Assembly: GCA_019454045.1 (NCBI GenBank)
Contig: SKCR01036775.1
Span: forward strand, 124,001 to 188,000
Length of the DNA: 64,000 bases
Source: Zanthoxylum bungeanum
Taxonomy: Eukaryota; Streptophyta; Magnoliopsida; Sapindales; Rutaceae
Direction: 5' to 3'
A model generated the notes under the pieces. That model did no database searches. It saw only the letters and a list, made by a program, of their open reading frames with translations, and was not told the origin of the DNA. Shown here piece after piece: positions 10,138 through 18,985 of the stretch; the first letter of the stretch is position 1, and the number at the start of each line of letters is the position of its first letter. Both the position numbers and the translations under genes were made by a program.

Positions 10138-10455
10138 CGTTCGAACGCGTTTACGAACGCAACTCGAACGCGCATGTATTTTGCCTTGTCATGCATCAAG
10201 TCTTATTTATGTTCGAACACATTCACGAATGCCATACGAACGTGAGCATTCTGTTTCATTTCTGTTCGAACGCGTTCACAAATGCCACACGAACGTGAGT
10301 ATTCTGTTTCATTTTCGTTCGAACGCGTTAACAAACGCCATACGAACGAGAGCATTCTATTTCATTTCCGTTCGAACGCGTTATCAAACGCCATACGAAC
10401 GCGAACCTTCTGTTTACCGTTCGAACGCGTTTAAGAACGCTACACGAACGCGCAC
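10138..10455 (+). repeat. Six tandem nested hairpins of about 53 bp, LTR
   Basis: Units start near 10138, 10211, 10265, 10318, 10371 and 10420. Each reads GTTCGAACGCGTT, four variable bases, then AACGC and later CGAAC. GCGTT pairs with AACGC around a variable four-base loop, and GTTCG pairs with CGAAC outside it. In the second unit both arms change (ACATTC with GAATGC), keeping pairing. Repeated in the right LTR at 21068-21386. Confidence 0.82.
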
Positions 10456-10593
10456 CCACTGAACTGAGTCCTCTTCATTAGATTTCATGCATAGTTTTCC
10501 TAGTAGCTATCTCCACATGTATGAATACAAATATGTCAATGTATTACAATTCATATGCTTATGTCATGATAACATTTGAGTATTATTTCTTAC

Positions 10594-10690
10594 GGTATAT
10601 CGGATGGAAACCCAGACATAAATTCCGTAGCCGATTCCGAATGGACGGTAGTGTGGTCTGTACTTGGGATACAATTCCACGTACCACTTG
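10594..10690 (+). other. Conserved 100-nt LTR box, Tat-B left, copy 2
   Basis: A second copy in the same LTR, about 1.15 kb after the first: GGTATATCGGATGG to CACGTACCACTTGG. Tat-A and Tat-C LTRs have only one. Counterpart at 21526-21622. Confidence 0.72.
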
Positions 10691-11015
10691 GAAAAGTGCC
10701 CATATGTGTGCTTGTATGGTTAATATGTGTGCTTGTGTTTTCTTGAATGTAATATGCCAATGAAGTTGTATGTTCGTTGCTACTTTGATATATTTTAAGC
10801 ATGCAATGTTAGATGTGAGATATATGTGAAATGTGTGCATAAGTTTTATTTGTGTATGGGAATTTAGAAGCATGTACTCTAGAAATAAGTGTTACTTAAG
10901 CTTGATTAATATTACATAAATCCTTTCATTACAAGTGACATGAGTAAGGGACCATTCCAAACCCAACGGTTTGAGGTCTCCCTTGCGAGGGGTGAGTGCG
11001 GCCTTAAATCTTTGT

Positions 11016-11043
11016 CCCGGTTCACACGGGTGGCGACTCCATT
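11016..11043 (+). other. U5 hairpin and primer-site-like word, Tat-B left
   Basis: CCCGGT TCAC then ACGGG (one base lost), followed by TGGCGACTCCATT. The right LTR keeps the full hairpin (CCCGGT with ACCGGG, 21947-21962). Confidence 0.7.
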
Positions 11044-11111
11044 ATTTTTCATACTTCCCAACTAGGCCGCGAGCCTAGAAACGCGTCGCCCAGGTTCTGT
11101 TGTCTACATTC

Positions 11112-11129
11112 TGGCGACTCCACTGGGGA
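11112..11129 (+). promoter_or_regulatory. Tat-B primer binding site
   Basis: TGGCGACTCCACTGGGGA lies three bases after the LTR. This is the type seen in Tat/Ogre elements, which I recall as complementary to a tRNA-Arg; the tRNA identity rests on memory. Confidence 0.85.
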
Positions 11130-12277
11130 TAGAGAGTTGGCCCCGAAATATTGTCTTGTAATGTTTGGATTTATGTTTTAATTGACCATGTCTATAGTGG
11201 ATAAAGTGGGGGTTTAATCAAGGGCACTTTGAGGCTAGGTAATGGTTTGGTGTCTTCCTTCACTCACTACCTTTATATAAGGAAAAGCTGTGAGGACACC
11301 TATATGGCCATCTACTCGTAGCCTTTGTGAAGGACTAATTTGGAGGACTCGTTGTTTATTCCTGACACCAAGCGATAAGAGCCTAAGAGGCTTTGGGTAT
11401 TTAAGTGAGCCTCGCTCCACCTTCCCTCTGGGGAATCTACAACGGGAAATCCATTTGACAGTCCGTCATACACCATAGCTCATTGGCACGTACCTTAGTG
11501 TATAAAAAGGGATACGCTCACTTGGTTGCTTGAACCCTTGAGTGGGGAGACCTAGTTGTGGGCTATCCTTCGCCGGTGAGAGCCTTTGTCCATACTCTTG
11601 CAAATCCACCCATAGACCGGTTTGTATGGTTAAAGTAACAATTATTTCCTTGAGAATTTGCTTATGGACCATCCTCATTTGGATGCAGTTGGACTATTGT
11701 CAAAAATGCGGGCTTGCTGGGCCATTTAAACTAGGGCAAGTTCGTACTGTATGACTATTAGGCCCAAGGCTTCTGAAATGTTGATGGGCCATTATGTAAA
11801 AATTATTATGTAATGTTTGCATTATCTCCCTTCTATGCTTGTGTTTGGGAACATCATCGTTTGGATCCATTTGGACCATTTGTCATGGGATATGGGCTTG
11901 TTGGGCCATTTAAATTGGGACAAGGATGTATTCCATGACTATTGGGCCAAAGGCGTCTAAGTGTTGGTGGGCCACCCTGTGCTTGTGTTCGGAATATTAT
12001 CATTTGGATTTAGTTGGGATCTTTTCCATAAGACATGAACTCGTTGGGCCATTTAAACTGGGACGGGTTCACTCTTATGACAGTTGTCCCAAAAGCTTCT
12101 AAAATGATAATAGGCCGATTTGTTTGAGAATTTTATTTAATTTAGTATGTTATATGTTACATGCATCTCATGCACCTCATGCATCCATATATCATGTTAA
12201 CACCGTCTATGTCTCTAAAAGACAACATAGATACCGTTTGGGTTAGAGAAGGGACAAGGCTCACTAAAAGAATAAGT
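11130..12277 (+). mobile_element. Tat-B leader
   Basis: Untranslated leader between primer site and gag. No convincing coding sequence. It holds three hairpin units (listed separately) in its second half. Short ATG frames are ignored because the gag start is supported by comparison with Tat-C. Confidence 0.75.
11699..12079 (+). repeat. Three covarying long hairpins in Tat-B leader
   Basis: Hairpin 1: arms 11699-11718 and 11734-11755. Hairpin 2: arms 11882-11902 and 11919-11939, 19 of 21 positions paired with wobbles. Hairpin 3: arms 12027-12045 and 12062-12079. All share a loop near GGGCCATTTAAACTGG, but the arm sequences differ from hairpin to hairpin while remaining complementary to each other. 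Two homologous units occur in Tat-C (51590-51643 and 51725-51787). Confidence 0.85.
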
Positions 12278-13575
12278 ATGAGTGAATTCGATAATGAGGT
12301 GTCCCGTATGGATCAGTTAGAGAACAGTCTCGCCAAAGTCACTGAACAGTTGCAGGCTTTGACTACTGTTGTGGCTGGTATAGCCGGGTCTCGTGCTGGG
12401 GGTAGTTCTGGGGATGCAAGACAGAGGAACCTCCGAACAGATTAGGGGATGATACCCCCACTTTTTTGATGATATGGCAGAGTATACAGCGGGCAGAGTA
12501 TCTGGGTCTCAGGCAGAGTTACAGAAACTTCGGGATCAGGTTGAGTCGGTTACCCGCAAGATGAGGGGTAAGAATGAGGATTTGCTGGATTGTGACACAC
12601 TGACTTCGAGGAACAGTTGCCGGCACAGTTCAAGATGCCGGATATGGCTAAGTTCAACGGGAATGGGGATCCGAGGGTGCATCTCCGACAGTTTGTATCA
12701 GTCATGAGTTCAGTTGGCTTGTCTCAGTGCCAGGTACAGAAAATGTTTGGAATGTCGCTTGAAGGAGCTCCCGTGGTATGGTACCACAGTTTGGAGAAGA
12801 AAGTAAAGGAAGATTGGAGGGAGTTGGCCGATGCTTTCCTGAAGCAATATGTCACTGACTTGGAGATCGATCTGTAACTCCGTGATCTGGAGAATGTTAA
12901 GCAGAAGCGGAGGAGAGTTTTAAGGAGTATGGGGACCGGTGGAGGGGTCAGTTATTGAAAATGCAGACTAGGCCTTCGGAGAAGGATCAGATCATGATGA
13001 TTATCAAGGGCACCAAGCCCTCCATTTACGGCAAGTTGAGGAGGATGACCTCCATGATTGCAGACTTTCGGCAGTTGAGGGAAACTGTCATGGATATTGA
13101 GGAAGAAGAGGCCGAGAATAGAAAATTCTATGGTCTGAACAGGAGGCCCATTGGGGGAACATCGGGAACAAAGCCCGTTTCTGCTGAAATTGCTGCTATC
13201 CGGAACAGGCAGTTTTCCAACTTGGGAAGGCCCCTGTCTAAGGTGCTAGAGAAATTGAAGAGGCAAGGGCTTTTAAAATCCTTGGATACCAAACCATTAC
13301 CCAATCCCAGACCATCACATTATAACCTAAGCCTTTACTGCCACTTCCACCAACAAAAAGGCCATGACACCGACAACTGCGCCCGACTCCGCCATGAAAT
13401 CCAAGACCTGATAGACTCCAAGAAAATACCCAACCCAGAAACAGAACAGCCTGACACATACAGAAACCCCTTACCCAACTACCGTGCCATACCACCACCA
13501 GCCTACATGATTAATTCTGGCCTCCCAGAAGACCTTGTCCTGAAATCCTTTCACCCTCAAGACTTTTGCCTGTGA
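12278..13575 (+). pseudogene. gag: Tat-B gag, disrupted
   Basis: Capsid and nucleocapsid polyprotein of a Tat element. The start (MSEFDNEVSRMDQLEN) is chosen because Tat-C gag has an equivalent MDQLE start region at 52367. The N-terminal coiled-coil-like part ends at a stop near 12445. Then come a capsid-like part with FNGNGDPRVHLRQFVS (from about 12650), a stop at 12877, a frameshift before 12955, and a C-terminal part with a variant zinc knuckle (Cys-X2-His-X4-His-X4-Cys, CHFHQQKGHDTDNC) near 13340-13380. At least two frameshifts and two stops make it non-functional as it stands. Confidence 0.9.
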
Positions 13576-13665
13576 ATCTGGGATAGTACTAGTGAGGATG
13601 AGTTTGAGCATGGGAAAAACTTTTGGCTTGATTTCTCTAGCAGTGATGAGGAAGAAGTAAGGGGA

Positions 13666-14592
13666 ATGACACGTAGCGGTCGCTTTTACAATGATACGAC
13701 GGAAAAGGGTAAGGAAGCTTTGACGGATGGTAGAGAAGTGGTTGAGACTGCAGAAAATACTGAAGGGGATATAGTGCTGAGGCAATTGAGGAAGACTAGA
13801 GCACAAGTGAGTATCTGGGAACTGGTATGTGCATCTCGGGAGCATAGGCAGGCTATGGTTGAGGCCTTGAGCAAGATTGTGGTACCAGAGGATGCTAACC
13901 CCACAATGTTTGTTGGGTCGGTTCAGAAAGAAGCTTTACAGATATCCTTTTCTGAGGATGAACTCCCGGTGGAGGGAAGAAATTATAACAGGCCTCTATT
14001 TATCAGGGCCGAGGTGAGGGGCAAGAAAACTTCATGTGTGATGGTGGATGATGGTCCGTCCATCAATGTATGCCCATTGAAAATTCTGGCAAGATTGGGT
14101 ATGAAAGCAACAGACTTGGACCCCTCCAGTATGACTATTAAAGCTTCTGATGACAGTAAGCGGGGAGTTGAGGGTACCTTTGTGGCTATGGTCAAGGTAG
14201 GGCCGATTGAAGATGAGGTTGAGTTCACAGTGCTGGACATCCCAGCCACTTTTGCCTTATTGTTGGGAAGGCCTTGGTTTCACAAACTTGGAGGCGTGCC
14301 TTCCACTTTGCATCAGATGATCAAATTCCTGTATGAGGGAGAAGTTGTTACCATCCGGGCTGAGTTAGATAATGCCGTGGCTGCCTTGGAGATACAACCT
14401 TTCACGAGGTTTCAGATGTCAGCTACTTTCGAGGAATGGGTGGATCCTAGGGTGGCTAGGATTATGGAGAAGATGAAGTTTGAGCCGGGAAAAGGTTCAA
14501 AATTGCCGGATTTCAGAGGACAGACTACTCGGAAGGGTTTGGGGTACAAATCTGAAGAAAAGAAAAGCCAAAGGTCAAGAAAAAGGGCCTGA
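13666..14592 (+). pseudogene. Tat-B protease region
   Basis: A 308-residue open stretch with an aspartic protease domain. The active-site region is VMVDDGPSINVCP (about residues 125-137); Tat-C has DDGSS there, so S to P is a change. The flap-side motif LLGRPWFH follows at about residues 198-205. The tail (EPGKGSKLPDFRGQTTRKGLGY) recalls the glycine-rich G-patch-like tail of Ogre-type proteases. It probably belongs to one pol polyprotein; ATG 13666 may not be a real start. Confidence 0.85.
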
Positions 14593-15027
14593 GACTGATG
14601 GAATGCTTTGTGAAAGCTTCAGGATATCAAGGGGAGCCTGAACCTGTGTGAAGTCAATGGGATTGTGGTACCTGGGTTTGAGATCTTCCAGGATTTGTTG
14701 GGTGAGAAACCACTGACTGAAGAAGCTGTGGAAGCAGAGATTTGGGAAGAAGAATTGATGAAGTTAGAGAGCCTGACTCTAGGAGAGGATGAGAAGCCTG
14801 AGGAAGACCTGATTGCAATGGAAGAAGTGTCTATAGATGATGAAGACATTTACCTTCCTGATTTGTTTAAATGTACTTCCGCATTATCCAATAATAAAGA
14901 CATTTCTTTTGCTTACTTGCCTGAGTCATTTCCATTTACTCTGCATGAATCAAGCATATTTGACATCAGTTCAGCCAGAACTATTGCATTTAACTTGGGT
15001 ACACTTGAGAACCCCAAGAAATTCTGA
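14593..15027 (+). pseudogene. Tat-B acidic protease-RT linker
   Basis: A linker rich in Glu and Asp (EEELMKLESLTLGEDEKPEED) found at the same place in Tat-C (54850-55180). It has no recognisable domain. A frameshift near 15020 separates it from the RT frame. Confidence 0.7.
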
Positions 15028-15656
15028 TTGCAAGTGAAGTAACCTCCGAAGAGAGGGAGAAACTAGAAGAAGTGTTGGTCAGATATGCCAAAGTATTTTC
15101 TTGGTCCTATGAGGACATGCCTGGGGTAGATAGAAACATTGCCCAGCACACAATACCAACTTATCCGAATATGAGGCCAGTAAAACAGAAACTCCGACGG
15201 ATGAGACCAGAATGGGCTGAGAAAGTCAGAGAGGAAGTTAAGAAACAGATAGATGTGGGGTTCCTGGAAGTGGTAAAGTATCCTGAATGGTTGGCTAACA
15301 TAGTACCGGTACCGAAGAAAGATGGGAAGGTCAGAATGTGTGTAGACTACAGAGATCTCAACAAAGCTTGTCCGAAAGATGATTTCCCTTTGCCGCATAT
15401 AGATGTTCTGGTTGATAGCGCGACTTTATCCGCTATGTATTCATTTGCAGATGGATTTTCAGGTTACAATCAGGTTCTCATGGCTGAGGAAGATAAACAC
15501 AAGACAGCATTTGTTACCGAGTGGGGTACTTATTGTTACAAGGTAATGCCGTTTGGGCTTAAGAATGCGGGAGCTACTTACCAGCGGATGGCCACTACAT
15601 TTTTCCATGACTTGATGCACAAAGAGATTGAGGTGTATGTGGATGACATGATGTGA
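15028..15656 (+). pseudogene. pol: Tat-B reverse transcriptase, N-terminal part
   Basis: Ty3/gypsy RT. Visible motifs: FSWSYEDMPG at the start, PVKQKLRRMRPE, VPVPKKDGKVRMCVDYRDLN, KDDFPLPHIDVLVD, FGLKNAGATYQRMA, and the catalytic YVDDM at about 15636-15650. Right after it, one base lost relative to Tat-C makes a stop (ATGATGTGA), and RT continues in another frame from 15672. It converts element RNA to DNA in the particle. Confidence 0.95.
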
Positions 15657-15671
15657 AATCAGAGACAAGAG

Positions 15672-16442
15672 TTGGGCATATTGAGGCATTTGGAAAGGTT
15701 CCTTCAGAGAGTTGACAGATATAACCTGCGGCTTAACCCCAAGAAATGTGTGTTTGGGGTGACATCAGGGAAATTGCTTGGTCATACAGTGGGAATGGGC
15801 GGAATAGAGGCGGACTCCGAAAAGATCAAGACAATCACAGAAATGCCTGCACCGAAGACAGAAAAGGAAGTCAGAGCATTCTTGGGGAAGATTCAGTACA
15901 TCAGTCGGTTTATTGCCAAGTTGACATCGATATGTGAGCCTATCTTCAAGCTGTTGAGAAAAGATCAGCCAGTGAGATGGAATGAACAGTGTCAGACCGC
16001 CTTCGACAGAATCAGAGAGTACTTGGTGAAGCCACCTGTATTGAAACCTCTGAGGCCGGGTAGACCTTTGATATTGTATTTGGCTATAGAATCAGAAGCA
16101 TTGGGGGGTATGATGGTACAGGCGGATGAGACAGGGGTAGAACATGCAGTTTATTATCTGAGTAAGAAGATGCTCCCGTATGAGGCTCGATATCAGGAGG
16201 TTGAGAAGATCTATCTTGCAGTGGTATGGGCTTCCAGAAAGTTGCGACATTACTTCCAGTCTTACAAGATCCAGGTGGTGGCAAAGGAGAATCCTCTGAA
16301 ATATCTTCATTCAGTGCCTTCACTAGTGGGAAAACTGGGCCGATGGTTGGTATTGTTGACAGAGTTTGACATTGAGTATCTCCCCTCCAAAGTGATCAAG
16401 GGACGCAGCAGTAGCGGAGTTTCTGGCATTGCAACCTGTTGA
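15672..16442 (+). pseudogene. pol: Tat-B RT thumb and RNase H
   Basis: Continuation of RT (LNPKKCVFGVTSGKLLGH; FLGKIQYISRFI) followed by the gypsy-type RNase H (ILYLAIESEALGGMMVQ, VYYLSKKMLPYEARYQEVEK). The usual catalytic Asp of the first RNase H strand is Ala in LYLAIE; Tat-C also reads YLAIE, which fits a decayed first RNase H in elements that own a second one. Ends at a frameshift near 16430. Confidence 0.9.
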
Positions 16443-16870
16443 GGGGGATCAGTATAAGTTTGAGTTTCCAGATGAAGAGATCCAAGCAATAACAATTCAG
16501 AGATGGAAGATGTACTTTGACGGAGTGTGAATTACAAGGGAGCCGGAATTGGGATCGTGATAGTAACCCCCGAGGGAGAGACTTTGCCTTTGGCCAAGAG
16601 GTTGACATTCAGAGTGACTAATAACATGGCCGAGTATGAAGCATGTGCTTTTGCTTTGACAGCATTGATAGCCTTGAAGGCAGGAGTGTGGAAATCTACG
16701 GAGATTCTATGTTGGTAGTCCAGCAGATGCGAGGAGAATGAGATTGAAGGAAGAACGGTTGAAGCCTTACCTTTTTCACCTCAGAAAATTGGCACAGGTT
16801 ATCCCCGAGTGTAAGTTTCAGCACCTACCAAGAGAAGAGAATCAGATGGCAGACGCATGGCTACACTAGC
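16443..16870 (+). pseudogene. Tat-B second RNase H (Tat-specific)
   Basis: Pieces in three frames: MYFDGV near 16510, then NNMAEYEACAFAL (16620-16660), then YGDSMLVVQQ (about 16699-16730), then a MADA-like word before 16860. This Asp-Glu-Asp-Asp spread fits the additional archaeal-type RNase H of Tat elements. Stops and frameshifts near 16527, 16690 and 16740 break it. Tat-C has a better preserved version at 56631-56855. Confidence 0.85.
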
Positions 16871-18231
16871 AGCGACTTGGGAAAATCCAGAGAAGTTAGT
16901 GATGAGACCGTTGGTACTGACAACAGCAAGTAAACCTGCTTATGAGATAGAAAGAATTCTGGAATTGAGGTTGACGACGGTAAACCTTGGTATTATGACA
17001 TTCAGAGGTATCTGGAACATGGTGAATTCCCGGAAGGGGCGGGCAGAAAAGACAGAATAGCCATTCAGAATTAGCTTCCCAGTATGTGACTTTGAAAGGG
17101 GAACTGTACAAGAGGCAGGCAAACGGTATTCAGTTGAAGTGTTTGGGAAAGAGAAAGAAGAAGCTCAGCATGTAATGGAAGAAATACACTCCGGGGTATG
17201 TGGTCCGCACATGAACGGGTTGAATCTATCCCGCAAGATAGTGAGACAAGGTTTTTATTGGTCAACCATGGAAGCAGACTGCGCGAAGATGGTAAAGCAC
17301 TGTCATGACTGTCAAGCACATGGTAATTTGAATCACTTACCGCACACAGAATTGCACGGGTTGTCAGAGCCGTGGCCTTTCTCAGCATGGGGGATTGATA
17401 TGATTGGGGAAATTCGACCGAATGCATCAAATGGGCATCGTTTCATAGTAGTGGCGAGTAGATTACTTCTCGAAGTGGGTGGAAGCCGAATCATTCCGTA
17501 ATGTTACAGCAAACAGATGGCAAAGTTTATAGCTCGGAACCTCATTTGTCGGTATGGCATGCCGCATCATGTAGTGACGGACAACGGGGTCCAGTTTCAA
17601 GGAGAGACGAAGGCAATGTTACAGAGGTATGGGATAGGCCACCACAAGTCATCACCGTACAAGCCGCAGGCAAATGGGGCAGTTGAGGCAGCCAACAAGA
17701 CTATAAAGACAATTTTAGCCAAGATGACAGAAAATTGCAGAGATTGGGCCGAGAAATTACCTATGCTTTGTGGGGGTACAGAACATCAGTAAGAACAGCA
17801 ACAGGGCCACACCTTACTCTTTGGTCTACGAATGGAAGCAGTATTACTGGTAGAAGTGGAAATACAGTCCTGAGGGTATTAGCAGAGGCAGAGTTACCAG
17901 AACAGGAATGGGCCGCACAGAGATTGATCAGTTAGCACTGTTGGATGAGAAGAGAACGAAGTCTTTGTATCACATGCAGTTGTATCATAAGAGACTAGCC
18001 CGGGCATTCAACAAGAAAGTACGCCCCACCAAGATCCGAAAGGGTGATTTGGTACTTAAGCAGTCGAGGCCGTCGACTACAGATCCGAGAGGAAAATTCA
18101 GACCTAACTGCGAAGGACCTTACATAGTGCAGAAGGTAATGGGAAATAGAGCAGTGAAGCTATCAGACTTGGAAGGAAATGAGTTCACCGAGCCGATCAA
18201 CGTAGACAGATTAAAGCAATACTTTGCCTGA
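16871..18231 (+). pseudogene. pol: Tat-B integrase
   Basis: In order: zinc-binding domain with HSGVCGPHMNGL and CHDCQAHG (His-His-Cys-Cys, 17185-17325); catalytic core with WGIDMIG (first Asp, near 17390), TDNGVQF (second Asp, near 17580) and NGAVEAANK (Glu, near 17680); and a C-terminal GPYIV module near 18118-18132 before NVDRLKQYFA and the stop at 18231. At least three frame changes (about 17455-17517, 17790, 17910) break the gene. Confidence 0.93.
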
Positions 18232-18971
18232 GGGAGAGAAGACTGAGCAGTCACCACGAGAATCGGCAGAAGATCTAACCCAACGGAATAGGAAAATCAT
18301 CCATGCAAACACGTAACATTGCATTCTCTTTGTGTTTGTTTCTGTTTTGTGTTCGCAGGTTCAAAGAAAAAAGAAAGCGGCATGAATGAGCCAAGCAACG
18401 TCAATGCAATTTCAGTTTTTGGGATGAGTCCCAAGGGGCGAGGCCCATATCAGCTTGGGGGCGAGGCCCATATCATGTCATCTCCAGGTATGGAGACACA
18501 TCATCAGTTCGAGGGCGAGGTCCCAATAGTCAGCGGTGTTGGGTCGAGGTGCCCAGGGTCGAGGTGCCCCCGTTGTCAGCGTAGTTCCGGGTCGAGGTGC
18601 CCAGGGTCGAGGTGCCCACTACATCATCAGTTCGAGGGAGAGGTCCCTATAGTCAGTGGTGTTGGGGGATCGGGGTGCCCAGGGTCGAGGTGCCCCCGTT
18701 GTCAGTTGTAGTTCCGGGTCGAGGTGCCCAGGGTCGAGGTGCCCACTACATCATCAATTCAAGGGCGAGGTCCCTATAGTCAGCGGTGTTGGGTCGAGGT
18801 GCCAGGGTCGAGGTGCCCCCGTTGTCAGTTACAATTATTGGGACGCGTCCCAGGGTCGAGGTCCGCTGCAGTATCAACTCAACTCGAGGCGGCAGCCGAG
18901 CCAGGTAAGTAAAAATGCATTGCATAACTTTGATAGGATTTTTCAATGTCACACACTGCACAAGTCCCATC
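18232..18971 (+). mobile_element. Tat-B 3' untranslated region
   Basis: Runs from the integrase stop to the polypurine tract. It contains the repeat array below and the conserved pre-tract block (cacacactgcacaagtccc). There is no antisense reading frame like that of Tat-C; the region is only about 0.75 kb. Confidence 0.8.
18420..18850 (+). repeat. Tandem repeat of about 125 bp in Tat-B 3' region
   Basis: Three units starting near 18497, 18621 and 18748 (acatcatcagttcgaggg), each with two or three internal gggtcgaggtgccc words. Sequence is unrelated to the Tat-C array and shares only the gggatgagtcccag lead-in with Tat-A. Confidence 0.85.
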
Positions 18972-18985
18972 AAAGTGGGGGCGAC
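18972..18985 (+). promoter_or_regulatory. Tat-B polypurine tract
   Basis: AAAGTGGGGGCGAC immediately before the right LTR. Confidence 0.9.

Larger units (their letters stand above)
8044..11108 (+). mobile_element. Tat-B 5' LTR
   Basis: Begins TGTAGGCATTGC, ends TTGTCTACA, 3065 bp. It contains a TATA box, two copies of the conserved 100-nt box, a 172-bp tandem duplication, six nested-hairpin repeats and the U5 hairpin module. Reading frames inside it (for example 9885-10298) are repeat-derived and also present in the right LTR, so they are not called genes. Confidence 0.95.

Noticed and set aside
9885..10462. Frames with repeated RSNAFTNAIRT-type peptides in the Tat-B LTR
   Set aside because: They are translations of the nested hairpin repeats and appear in several frames.
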